Origin: Pelargonium cotyledonis
Lineage: Eukaryota > Streptophyta > Magnoliopsida > Geraniales > Geraniaceae
Direction: 5' to 3'
Assembly: GCA_036897625.1 (NCBI GenBank)
Contig: JAYMTA010000460.1
Span: 1 to 28,360 of the forward strand
Length of the DNA: 28,360 bases
Below, piece after piece: positions 1 to 9,999 of this stretch. The notes beneath the pieces are model-generated. The model saw nothing but the letters and a program-made list of their open reading frames with translations, was not told where the DNA came from and searched no databases. Both the position numbers and the translations under genes were made by a program. Numbering within the stretch: position 1 is the stretch's first letter; each line of letters starts with the position of its first letter.

Positions 1-1658
1 ACAAGTAGCGTGGACACAACCTCTTCAGATTTAGAGTATTTTTAGGTCCCTTGGCTATCGGAAGACTTGCACTTAAAAACTTCTAGGAAACCCTTGCGTA
101 CGTGGACAAGAAGACTTCCACCTCGACATCCTAGTGTGTTTGCTTTTGACTCCAGTCAAAACAGGCGCATCGCATATAATTTTTTTTTCTTTTTCGAAAC
201 AATATCTTATACACACACAAATTCAAACAAAGTGAATATCAACAATAAAAATGTATGATCACCAAATCACGCGCCAAAATATAGTACTCCCTAATTAGAC
301 ATTGATTTTCAATGAACAATATGTTACAATCTCATTTGCAATCGTGATGACAATAGTTGTTATTAGAAGTTTTTACTCTTGTGCAACTTACGGGGTACAT
401 AACTAATTAAAATGAAAATCAACAAGTTTTTGCCTCATTTTAGACATGTCAACAAGTTTTTGACACCTCAAGTCCACGTAAGCGGAAAATTCACACGCGC
501 TATTCGAACATCCAAAACAAGCTGGACGGGGGTACTAAATTGGGTACAAAATCAAAGTATGGGTACTAAGTCTGATAGAATTAAAGATGGTAACATATAA
601 GTATTTGTCTCCGAACTATCCATTTTGTATCAAACTAGTCCCTGAACTTTGTTCCATGTTAGTCCATGCCGTTAAAAAACTGACGAATTCCGTTAAAACT
701 AACTCCGTTAAATTTAAAAATAATAAACATATATACTTTTACCCTGTATAATATCATGTTTTATAGGTTTAACCTCTTCTTCATCAATTCCCCGACTCTA
801 GTTGAAGGAGACATAACATTATAGTCTGGCTAGTATAACCTCTTCCAATCGATCGATCTTAAAGATCACCAAACCGTGAACTATATTGGTCGTAGCCAAA
901 TAATATCTCATTATCGAAGGTCTACATCATTGTAATTAGCTTGATTCCAATTTTAAGGGTTTTTTTTAGCGGAAATAAAAAGTATTATTTTCACTAACAA
1001 CGATACACCCTGAGTGAATAAAACATACCAAACTAAATAGAAACAGAAAGAAATCCAACATAACGACCTACAACAACTCACACAAAAAAAAAACAAAAAC
1101 AAAAACGGAAGAGAAACGATGCAAAAACAACTATAATTAATGAAAATCATCCCAGGACATCAAATCCTAACTAGATCAACAGATTCTAATCGGATCAAAA
1201 CGAGTGAAACCTCTTTAAAATTGGGTGATACCCAGTCTACCAAGCCGATAGCACTAGGCAATCCTTCCCTCCAACTTGTCTAACTAACGCCGAACTAAGT
1301 CAGACTTTTTCCTCAAACTAAATCAGAACAATGAAACCAAAACGACCCCGTAACCTAATTCTACCACGGAAGTCGCCCCACTTTTCCTTCACTCTTTGCG
1401 GACTAGATCCTCACAACTGAACTCCAAAACAACTGGAATAATAACTTGCCATCATGACAAGAACTCCGACACTCGGAGAAAGCCCGCTTTTCCTGAAAAA
1501 AATATGAGATTAATCGATAAGAGAGATTTAACCCCCCGCCAACCAAAGAATACCGGGCGGGGGCCCAACGAAGGGTTGTTGACGAAGAAGCAGAGACGGA
1601 GGCGGTTAGGATTTCCAAAGAGAAAAAGAGAGTTGTGGGGCTTATTTTAAGGTGTTTC
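1..1658. other. Intergenic, no supported gene; degraded repeats
   Basis: No convincing coding exon is visible. Around 600-720 lies a phrase of the kind found in widespread plant repeats ('actagtccctgaactttg', 'ccgttaaaa'), probably a worn transposon fragment. About 960-1650 is strand-skewed: the plus strand is rich in A and C. Read on the minus strand it starts with a C/T-rich, UTR-like leader near 1640 and an ORF of about 70 codons that matches nothing I recognise. It could be the 5' end of a degraded retroelement pointing toward lower coordinates. Only the absence of a recognisable gene is firm. Confidence 0.5.
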
Positions 1659-1729
1659 TGTAAAGAAACATTTAAACTAAAAGCTTAAGCTGATAGTTGA
1701 AGGCCCAATAATAGTTTAATGATCTAACA
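1659..1729 (-). repeat. TRIM LTR copy A (3' LTR)
   Basis: This 71-bp copy begins TGTAAAG and ends CTAACA on the plus strand. It aligns without gaps to the copy at 2342-2412. The polypurine tract lies directly next to it (complement of 1730-1740), and GTTTC flanks it outside. Confidence 0.8.
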
Positions 1730-1867
1730 CGCCCCCTCACATGCAAGCCTGTTTTTGCCTTGCACGTGGCCCATGCACATGTCCACCTTTTGCCTTGTGC
1801 TGGAATTTAATATGGGTGACGCTGAGACTCAAACCCGGGACCTTTTGTCATCAATGCTCTGATACCA

Positions 1868-1946
1868 TGTTAGAGAACCAACCCAATTAAAAGCTCAAGC
1901 TTGTAGTTGAATTTCTCATTTAATCTTTTAATACTATATTCTAACA
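1868..1946 (-). repeat. TRIM LTR copy B (shared central LTR)
   Basis: This 79-bp copy begins TGTTAGAG and ends CTAACA on the plus strand. It has a primer-binding site on one side (1856-1867) and a polypurine tract on the other (complement of 1947-1957). It therefore serves as the 3' LTR of one unit and the 5' LTR of the next. Confidence 0.8.
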
Positions 1947-2341
1947 CGCCCCCTCACGTGCAAGTCCGTTATGACTTTGCAAGTGGACTGAAGAGAGATA
2001 TATAGGAGAGCTTATTCCCGATTCTAAATTTTGTAGGTGGCCCGATAGAAGAGATAAATAAGAGCTCATTCCTAGTTTTAACTTTTAACGGGTGACCCAA
2101 CATGAGAAGATAGACTGCCCAAGTGGGCTTGAAAGATAAGAGAATAGTTGTAGAGGGCCCGAGATAGAGAGGAAGCCAAAGTGGGCTTTTAAGTTAAGAA
2201 TTATATAGAAGGGCCGAGTGGGCTTTAAGGATAAAAGACATATAGAAGGCTCAAAGATGATAGAAAGAATTGATAAATAATTTAATTATACAAATTTTGG
2301 GGTGTTAGGAATTGAACATGTGACCTCAGGCTCTGATATCA

Positions 2342-2412
2342 TGTTAAGAATCATTTCAACTAAAAGTTTAAACTGATAGTTAAAAATCCAATAATAATTT
2401 AATGTTCTAACA
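2342..2412 (-). repeat. TRIM LTR copy C (5' LTR)
   Basis: This 71-bp copy begins TGTTAAGA and ends CTAACA on the plus strand. A one-mismatch initiator-Met primer-binding site lies next to it at 2329-2341, and the right-hand GTTTC target duplication follows at 2413-2417. Confidence 0.8.
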
Positions 2413-2417
2413 GTTTC

Positions 2418-3604
2418 TAAGACTAAGACCAATGACCAATTTCTTTTGTAAACGTTACTATCTAATATGCAGCTATAACACACAATCACAATCTATTAGT
2501 TTGCAGTATATACAGTACTAGAACGTAAGCTTCCGCAAAACTTGACTATTGGTGTCGTATTCATATATCTCAAGATCGATGTCACCACTGATTAATTGCT
2601 GGTACACATTATCCAAAATACATCACTAGCTCGAGGCTCGAGCATTGGATCTGCTGAAAAAGCTAGACACACAGTTAAAACTAAACTTTATTTTTCACCA
2701 ATTTTTTCAACGTGTGGATCCCATAACCAGCCTGTTGTAATGGTCAAAAAGGTTCTACGTAATTTTCGGACGTACCGATAATTATTACATCTTCTTTGCA
2801 TAATCTTTTACCCTCCTTTTGTAGGCGTTAATTAGCTATTATATTCCTAACATTTTGAGATACAATTTGCATGGTTAAGAAGTAAGTAGTGTAGTTAAAT
2901 TTTTAAACGTTGCATATAAGCATTAGAATAGGACGTGCTCTGGAGATGATGTTAAGTAAAACATTAGCTCGTTGTTGAGCTCTATAATAATTTTCAATTT
3001 TACCCTTGAAATATGTTGTCGTGTAAACACTAAAGAGAGATAAGACATGTGGCAAGTTATGCATTGTAAAATATTCTATATATTCTTATGCTTGATCAAT
3101 TGCACATCAAAGAGTTTTTCTGTCTAAACTTAATTAGGTCTCAATTCCAGTTTAACTCTTAAATATAAGTAAAAATAGTGATTATTATACATATATACTT
3201 AGAAGAGTACCTTATGCTCACAAGACAAGCACTAGTAGTTTGAGATTTACAGCCTACTAAAACAAGTTATAGATTACCAACTTTCAAAAGATAATTTTAA
3301 TGACTTATACGAGACCAAAATATGACTGTCTTCTAAAACCGCTATTATGGCTGGACGTATTGAAAAATATCCATTAAACCCAAAAATACAGATCTACAAT
3401 AAGCAATAGAGTGGACAGATGCCCACATTTCGTAGTTAGAGAGCTTAGTTTCAAGTTACTCTTAAGATAATGTGTTGATATATTGTACGTGGATTCCTTG
3501 GTAGAAACATTTTAGAAAATAGAGGGAAAGTGGCTTATTCTCACTCTTTATTTAGTCTCCAAAGCATCAACCAAACAAATAGTATAGCCACACCACATAG
3601 AACA
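2418..3604. other. Intergenic; upstream region of the WAK-like gene
   Basis: AT-rich sequence with no gene or repeat I can support. The part nearest 3604 must hold the promoter and 5'UTR of the gene starting at 3605, but I see no diagnostic element. The open frame extends upstream to 3530, where it begins at GTG rather than ATG. Confidence 0.5.
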
Positions 3605-4571
3605 ATGAAGTCCATTTTCTCAAACCTCAAGTTCACACTACTACTCCTACCTCTCCACCTCCTCCAAACCCTCTCCTCCTCCTCCTCCTGCCCCACCCTC
3701 TGCGGCTCCGTCGCCGTCCACTACCCCTTCGGCCTCGCCGACGGCTGCGGCGCCCCACAATTCCGGCACATGCTCAACTGCACCACCGACCTCTTCTTCC
3801 AAACCTCCTCCGGCAACTACAAGGTCCAGTCCATCGACTACGCCAAAAACACCCTCACCCTCTACGACCCCTCCATGTCCACCTGCTCCATCCTCCAGCC
3901 CCACCGCGACTTCGCCATGTCCGACATCCAGTCCGCCACCATCCCCCCCTCGCCGGACACCGTCTTCGCCCTCCTCAACTGCTCCGCCGACTCGCCGGTG
4001 CTCAACCGCTACAGCCACCTCTGCTTCAACTTCTCCGGCCACTCCTGCGACGAGCTCTACGGCGCCTGCAACGCCTTCCGCGTCTTCCACCTGCTCGCCA
4101 ACAGCTCATCGCCGCCGTGCTGTTTCACTAGCTACAGTACGCTGCGGTTCATGAGCATGAACATTCTGGATTGCTCGCACTACACGACGGTGTACAATGT
4201 GGACACGTTGAGGGGCGTGGGGCCGTTGGATTGGGTGTACGGGATCAAATTGTCGTTTTCTGTGCCGGAGAGTGGGTGTGGACGGTGCAGAGAGTCCGGC
4301 GGGACGTGCGGGTTCGATACGGAGACGGAGGGGATGCTGTGCCTGTGTTCGAGCTCTGTCAATTCAACTAGAGAATGTGGTAATTAATGAAAATGGATTT
4401 TAATTTTATGTATTGATATTATTAACACAGTTGATTATTGTTAAATTTGCTTTTGTGATGGTTTCAGCTCCAGGAACTGTTGGGGACGAAGGAGGTGGGC
4501 ATGTTGTAGGGACATTCTCTCACGTAATTTTTGTGGTTGTAGGAGCAATATTGCTCCACTTTACTTTGTGA
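3605..4571 (+). CDS. WAK-type galacturonan-binding/WAK_assoc protein, no kinase
   Basis: Two exons, 3605-4379 and 4468-4571, joined by a GT-AG intron, give 292 residues. The first ATG of the frame, at 3605, opens a typical signal peptide (basic start, Leu-rich core, then a Ser run to about residue 28). Next comes a cysteine-rich GUB_WAK_bind-like module starting CPTLCGSVAVHYPFG at residue 29. A WAK_assoc-like C-terminal module follows, ending with the GCGRC...GGTCGF...CLC pattern. Exon 2 adds a Gly-rich linker and a hydrophobic tail (about 275-292) that ends at the stop. That tail suits a GPI-attachment signal or a short anchor. No kinase domain follows, so the protein is probably displayed at the cell wall or plasma membrane. 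Family membership rests on the cysteine pattern; ligand binding is inferred. Codon use is far more GC-rich than in the neighbouring genes. Confidence 0.86.
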
Positions 4572-5626
4572 CCAATTCCCTCCCTAGTGGAACTTTCTAC
4601 TTTTTAAATCTAATTTTTCTATTAGAGAAGAAAATTGCTACATAATTGTTGTCGCTTTGGAATTCAAGGTTCACTGTTATTATTATTTTTTTTCTTTTAG
4701 TATATATAAGCTTTATTAATAAAAACAGAACATTACAACACCACCAACAAAACTAAAGAACATAGCAACAATGGATCAAAACTTACAACGCCTACACTTA
4801 AGCAAACATAAGTCTGCAATCTAGTCGTTGCTCTTGTGTTGTGTTTGTGTTATACGTTAGTACTCTGAGACTATTCCTGTGTTTGAATCTCATCTCTTTA
4901 CGAGTCTTCTTAACATCCCGTCTACATAAAACTCGATGATGATGCTTGAATTTTATATTTGCTGCTGAGAGATAAAAGGTAGAAGACTTAGATGATTCTG
5001 TCCGGCTAGATATAGGTTGATTGACAAATTTATCCATTGCCTTAAATTCATGACAGGTTTATTCAAAACATGACTTTAAAATGGAGCAGAGTGAGAACTA
5101 TCCGAATCCAAACTTATCAATGGCCGGTGCACATTTGACTTCCTTAAGCGAGCTTTGGCTTGAGCAACAGGAACACAACCTTTTTGATAATAAATCTGGT
5201 TTGAGGTCACCGTTGAATGCAATTGATACGGTAGTTCATTTCTTAAAGGAATCCTCAGTTTCACCTCATTAAGAAAAGATGGTAGTATTTTCTAGCTTTC
5301 AAGTTACAACTTATCTGACTACTCCTCTTTAACATTACATTTCTAAATGACAAGTGTATTTATTCAAAAGAAAAGTTTGGGAACAATTTGGACAGTTAAC
5401 AACTAGTTGCTGAAATAGAGAAACAGGGCAAAAGCATATAGCTGGGATATCTTTGGAGTCAATTTTACCAAAATAACAGATCCTTTGCAAAAGTCATCCT
5501 ACATAACGCAAGAAAAGCATATAGCATCATAACAGCAACAAAAATAATTGTCTGATGAATTAAAAGCACAAAACTGCAGTTCTCGGACAAAGAAATTGAA
5601 ACTCTAAAAACAACATGAGACTAGTT
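4572..5626. other. Intergenic; possible minus-strand retroposon 3' end
   Basis: No gene is supported. Near 4684-4735 the minus strand reads TATTAATAAAGCTTATATATAC followed by an A-rich tail, which resembles a non-LTR retroposon 3' end with its body toward higher coordinates. I could not find a target duplication. Short unrecognised ORFs lie on both strands between about 4800 and 5270. A minus-strand AATAAA at 5359-5364 could serve RPS3A polyadenylation. Confidence 0.35.
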
Positions 5627-7785
5627 TCAAGCTCCGACAACTTCGGTCACGCCTTCAACCATGGGTTCATCAGCAGGCCTGTCAACCTTTGTGCCAATAT
5701 CTTCAGACACATCACCATGAACCTAAAAAGGAAAACAACAAAAATAACAGATCAAGCCAAATTCCATAAAGCAAAACAAATAATATGACTACTTAAACTT
5801 GCATACGAAGCATCGTTTAGTTTCATTAAAATTTATGTTAAGATCAGTGCTTGTTGTATTGAAGGAAGGAGGGAGAGGGGATTTTCTAAATGATAATAGG
5901 CTAGAAAATAAATTGAAAGGGAATGAAGTGGGGAATCCTAACTACCAGCAATTAAATGTGTGCATATAACTCAATATACTTGAGAATTAATTTGCACATG
6001 CTCAATATATTTTTAAGTACCAAACCCAAAACATACCTCCATCAATTTCCCGAGATCAAACTTGGGAGCCTTCAAGATTTTGACCTTACGAATGAACACA
6101 TTCTGTAGAGGGTAAATGCTTGAAGTTGCCTTCTCAATCTCCTTTCCAATTGATTCAGGAATGAACTTGCGGACCAAATCTTTAAGATCAACAGAAGTTG
6201 CCTGGTTAATCATGATCTCCCTCATCTTCCTGCGAATCTGACAAGTTTAAGAACTCAATTAGATACAGAATTAGAGAAAAACAAACACTAAAACAAAATA
6301 CATAATTGGCAGTTTAGAACAACAAACAGAAATAGGCCTCATTAATAATTCTACCCAATTCAGTATGTGAATAATGTAAAATTGACAAGAAAATATTTGC
6401 CAGTTCATGAAAAAGTGAATTAACCTGACGAATCTGGCTGGATTGTGCATAGCAGGTCCTCTTGACCTGGTTTTGGCGTCTCTTTGTGAAACCAATGCAA
6501 AACATTCTCAAAGTGTAGTTGTCTGTTGTTTTAACATCAACATGCGCTTCAATCAAGGTCTGCCATTTCCTCACAAGGGACCTCAATTTGTCAGTAGTGA
6601 AATCCATTCCCTGCATTCATTCACAAATAAAATTCAGTAAATTATCAATATAGAGATCTAGTTGACATTGCCAGTAACCATGAGAAACATAAAACATAGT
6701 GTATACCCAAAAATTAGTAAGAACGTTCCTTCCTTGAACATCTTCAACTCTCAAGCGGATCTTCCTGTAGGCATGGTCTTCATCTCCTTGAAGATCAGCC
6801 AGGGATACCTCAACAACACGGTGTTTGAGACCCTCAGAGGCAATCTGAAAAATAACATTAACTTCAATTCAAATGCATGAAAGAAGCAAAAGCATGTAAT
6901 TACTTGGGCAAGCATATCCACAATAACTGTGAGAGAAATTATTTTTCAGTGGCAAGCATTTTAAAGTCTATCATGATCAAAATCATGGAATTGAATAATA
7001 AAACAACTAAACCATAACAACGTGACAACATAAGAATCAACAACTAGAAATGTGATTGATATTGATTCTAACTATGGACATTCTGCTGTAATGATTGCAA
7101 ATGTCACCATGACAGTAACACAGTTTGGTAAGTCGAAGATTTAGGCCAAATTCAATAGAATTTAAAACAGGCATAGTTAACAAGATTTCATTCAACAATT
7201 CTTACATATCAATTGAAAATGCAGTCTCAAAGACAATAGATTTAGATTTCAGTAGCAAATTTTAAATCAAGCAAAATTTGAAAAATGTCTAAATTTTAGA
7301 ATAATAGTTTCAGTATCTCAATTCTATTGGCAAGAAAATAACAAACTTTTCTAGATAAAAGTAGTGAACAATCACGATTAACCTATCATGATACTACAAT
7401 TCTTAGGAAGTTTAATTGATTAACAGGAAATTGAAACTTTTTCAAGAGAAACAAACAGAATATTATATAGAATGAAAAAAACATATTAGAAAAGGAGCCG
7501 CGAGATACCTTGGTTCCCTGAGTACGAGTAACAAGGGTCTTGCCAACATTCTTGTTGCTGAACAGAGATGGGGCCTTGATATCATACCAGTCTTTCTTGG
7601 TGAAAGGATCGACACTACGAACAACAAACAAATCAAAATCCAACAAAAATAAATGAACAAATCGAAAAAATGAACATTATTTGAAAATACGAAATGACGA
7701 GAAATGTAGATGGATAAAATACTCACGCCTTCTTCTTCCCTCCCTTCTTGCCCTTGGAGATCCTCTTGTTCTTGCCGACGGCCAT
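5627..7785 (-). CDS. RPS3A: 40S ribosomal protein S3a (eS1)
   Basis: Six exons on the minus strand, in transcript order: 7727-7785, 7509-7614, 6707-6844, 6425-6610, 6037-6237 and 5627-5722. All junctions are GT-AG and in frame, giving 261 residues, the usual plant length. The protein starts [19 protein letters not shown], continues with [15 protein letters not shown], holds the central segment [20 protein letters not shown] and [17 protein letters not shown], and ends in an acidic tail, VTEVVGA. These are signatures of eS1, a structural protein of the small ribosomal subunit on the platform near the mRNA exit. The coding sequence is intact and no key segment is missing. The upstream telo-box and site II motif fit co-regulation with other translation genes. 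Confidence 0.97.
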
Positions 7786-7900
7786 GGTTGCAGAGAGCGA
7801 GGAGCTTCGGAGATAGCACGAAGGCTCGGACGGCTATGGCTGGACAGAGAGTCCAAATGATAACCCTCTCCTTCTTCTTATACTATCCTAGAGAGAGAGC

Positions 7901-7909
7901 TAGGGTTTT
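7901..7909 (-). promoter_or_regulatory. Telo-box (AAAACCCTA) upstream of RPS3A
   Basis: The minus strand reads AAAACCCTA about 120 bases upstream of the RPS3A start codon, beside a CT-rich stretch. Telo-boxes are common near the start of plant ribosomal-protein genes. The motif is seen; its use is inferred. Confidence 0.6.
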
Positions 7910-7948
7910 GAACAGTTGTGTTAACAGGTCGGGTGTTACTTGTTTGTT

Positions 7949-7954
7949 TGGGCC
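7949..7954 (-). promoter_or_regulatory. Site II-type motif (TGGGCC) upstream of RPS3A
   Basis: TGGGCC on the plus strand (GGCCCA on the gene strand) lies about 165 bases upstream of the RPS3A ATG and close to the telo-box. This pairing is typical of plant ribosomal-protein promoters bound by TCP factors. Confidence 0.5.
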
Positions 7955-8059
7955 TAAAATAAGCCCGTCTTCAAATGTGGAAATAAAAAAATGTAGGCCT
8001 AAATTGCAAAACGCATATTCTACCCATACACAAGCATCATGCAAACTTGTAGCGGCAAT

Positions 8060-9173
8060 CTCGGGTTTCAATTCATGTCGGGTTTGTTTGAACCCGGTTG
8101 ATGGAGCTAGCCGAATCCGAACCAAATAAATGTGTATTTTACTTCTTAAACATAAAATGTGTAGATTCATTTTATTTGGACCCGAAACTCCACATAAGAA
8201 ATTATAATTTTATCACCGAAAAGTTGGTTAAAATCATGTCGAATTTCATATACTTGCGAATTTGGGTATAAATTATCAACTATAGTATGGAAATAAATAG
8301 TATACCTATTTAATAATACAAAATTTGTTTGAATTGAAGATAACTCATTCTAGCCTAATAAGTAAGAAGTGTAAGTACACAACTCGAAAGCACTTTGGGT
8401 TTGGTCTGATTTTGATTCGATTGGGATTCATTTTTAGACACAAAATGTGTTTAATGGTGCGGGTCTACGTGACCTTAAATTTGACAACATAAACCTGATC
8501 CAAGTTTGGTTTCATTTTTTATATATTACTTTTTTTTCTCACATCCTATATTGTCATGTGTTGATTACATTTAGTTAGGTCGTACGTCAGTAAGACTAAT
8601 TATTAAAATATTTTAAATTCCAAATTAGTTGTTAGAGTCGACTAGGATTTTGCTTGGTTACAGCGGCTCTTGATTCTCATAGTGACGATAGTCTCTTGAG
8701 TTTTCATGTAACAATTGTTGTCTTTCTCGTTTAGATAACGAGGCCTGCTTCGACAACAACTTAATGGTTATTAAGATTTGCAAAGTGATAGTAGCGTATT
8801 TGCAATAGGTTTTTATTAGTGAATGTGTAGGATAGCATGAGACAATTGCAATGAGGGAGAAGGTGGATTGAAAGATGGTGGTTTGGTTAGATCTATCGAA
8901 TCAACCTTCGAGTTTGTTATCAAATTAAATGAAAAACCCGATAGTGACGATAAGGTGTTGGCAGAGCATTCCACGTGGCCGCCTTAAACTTAAAATGCAA
9001 TCGTTATCAGTTGTTCGTGTTCTTCATGCTGAGGAAAAGTATTACAGTGCTTTCAACTTGAGTATTCAAGCTGGTGGAGAGTATTTCAGTGTCTTCAATT
9101 TGTTTATTCAAAATGTTTTTGTCAGTGTCACACAAATTAATAATGTCACTTTTTTTTGTTTACAGGTTGGTCT
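8060..9173. other. Intergenic repeat debris
   Basis: Between 8060 and 8540 there are scattered short motifs such as cgggttt, aacccgg, ccgaatccgaacc and gacccgaa, in the manner of decayed hAT or Mutator-like non-autonomous elements. I find no clear terminal repeats. From about 8640 to 9173 the sequence may be the upstream part of the LINE remnant that follows, but no domain can be read with confidence. Confidence 0.35.
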
Positions 9174-9269
9174 GTAAACCGAGCAGCCCACGAGTTAGTT
9201 AAGTTTTCGGTATCTTTGTCAAGCTTGTAGTGGATTGATGTTCAAGCCCCAATTCTATCTCGCCTTTAA
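9174..9269 (+). pseudogene. LINE C-terminal RNase H-like fragment (broken)
   Basis: In one frame the sequence reads VNRAAHELVKFSVSLSSL, then a TAG stop, then WIDVQAPILSRL and a TAA. This matches the end of the plant RVT_3/RNase H-like domain found in LINE retrotransposons, with its N..AH.LAKF helix and final W-D-P-L tail. The in-frame stop and the lack of a readable upstream domain mark it as a decayed fragment. The family call rests on the motif alone. Confidence 0.5.
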
Positions 9270-9294
9270 TATAAGTATTATACCAGCTCAAATT

Positions 9295-9310
9295 AACATC
9301 AAAATCAATT
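9295..9310 (+). repeat. Target-site duplication, left copy
   Basis: AACATCAAAATCAATT, identical over 16 bases to 9838-9853. It marks the left edge of the retroposon. Confidence 0.85.
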
Positions 9311-9837
9311 TGATTTAAAAACAATTCACAGCAGTTCTCTCTCAAAAAACCCTGGTGTCGTCTCTCTCTGCTAGGGTTTGAGTACATTTGCAGCCGCCTC
9401 TTGCGGTTATGCCGCCGGAGATTCACCTTCGGTATTGCCAAGAGATGCTGGAGTCCAAGCAACGCGTTGTCTTCAGTTCAGATCTGGCTCTTACCGGTAG
9501 TTTTCTTAGTTTTTTAGTTTGTTCTTTTAGTGGTCTGTCTTCCCTTGTTGGAAGTTTGTTTTTGCGTGTTATGTTTTATCTTGTTGGAAGTAATTGCTAT
9601 GGTGATTCACAGTCCGATACGGATAGTGAAGTCTGGGGTAGTCTTGTCGGGTCTCGTGTTAGGACCCGAGATTTGCTATTTTGAAAGGCTTTGATTGTTC
9701 TTGAGACTCGTGATATGGTCTCTAAAGGGTTAAAAATCAGCGATGTATGATTTAGTTTAAGTATGTTAGGGTATCTAATGTATTCAATTTTTAAGTATTA
9801 ATGAAATATCGCTTTCTCCCCAAAAAAAAAAAAAAAA
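9311..9837 (+). mobile_element. Retroposon with 16-bp target duplication and poly(A) tail
   Basis: AACATCAAAATCAATT occurs at 9295-9310 and again, without mismatch, at 9838-9853. It brackets 527 bp that end in an A-run (9822-9839). The insert begins like an mRNA leader: CT-rich runs and CTAGGGTTTG, then an ATG at 9409 opening a 91-codon frame to 9684. Its 3' end, TTAATGAAATATCG..., resembles plant LINE 3' ends. No reverse transcriptase is encoded. It is either a non-autonomous LINE derivative or a retroposed cellular transcript. The peptide is not recognised. Insertion by target-primed reverse transcription is well supported. Confidence 0.8.
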
Positions 9838-9853
9838 AACATCAAAATCAATT
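9838..9853 (+). repeat. Target-site duplication, right copy
   Basis: AACATCAAAATCAATT directly after the poly(A) tail, identical over 16 bases to 9295-9310. The first two A's could also be counted as tail. Confidence 0.85.
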
Positions 9854-9955
9854 ATAGCTCCATATGAAAATGTTCATGGAGTTTTTGTATAAAAGAAAGA
9901 AGCAAATATCCAAGAAATCAGTCTGGACCAAATAAGGTCCAATACTTTGGGTTTC

Positions 9956-9961
9956 GGCCCA
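9956..9961 (+). promoter_or_regulatory. Site II-type motif (GGCCCA) upstream of COX7a-like gene
   Basis: GGCCCA lies just upstream of the CT-rich 10000-10120 stretch that probably forms the first, non-coding exon of the COX7a-like gene. Site II elements are characteristic of nuclear genes for respiratory-chain proteins in plants. The transcription start is not determined. Confidence 0.45.
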
Positions 9962-9999
9962 GAACATATTTAGGGCATGGTGTCATAGAAGTCGCTTCA

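Larger units (their letters stand above)
1659..2412 (-). mobile_element. Tandem TRIM (LTR-internal-LTR-internal-LTR)
   Basis: Three related short LTRs, each ending TAACA on the plus strand, lie at 1659-1729, 1868-1946 and 2342-2412. On the minus strand, which is the element's sense strand, the two higher-coordinate LTRs are followed directly by a primer-binding site complementary to the 3' end of initiator tRNA-Met (TGGTATCAGAGC at 1867-1856; variant TGATATCAGAGCC at 2341-2329). A purine tract GTGAGGGGGCG sits just before the LTRs at 1659 and 1868. The whole block is flanked by GTTTC at 1654-1658 and 2413-2417, the 5-bp target duplication expected of an LTR element. The internal segments (about 138 and 395 bp) have no gag or pol ORF, so this is a non-autonomous miniature element. 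The outer LTRs are both 71 bp and about 85% identical by eye, so the insertion is old. Confidence 0.86.

Noticed and set aside
3530..3604. Upstream 25-codon extension of the WAK-like ORF
   Set aside because: It starts at GTG. The ATG at 3605 opens a standard signal peptide.
3647..4090. 147-codon antisense ORF
   Set aside because: It lacks stops only because the overlapping sense exon is C-rich at third positions. The product is a low-complexity Gly/Val/Glu peptide.
5081..5272. 63-codon plus-strand ORF and an opposing 62-codon ORF
   Set aside because: No domain, no exon context and equal openness on both strands. Not enough to call a gene.
5723..7726. Intronic snoRNA in RPS3A
   Set aside because: I looked for C/D-box pairs in the introns and found no convincing C and D combination with end pairing.
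9409..9684. 91-codon ORF as a host gene
   Set aside because: It lies wholly inside a retroposon with target duplications and a poly(A) tail, and the peptide is not recognised.
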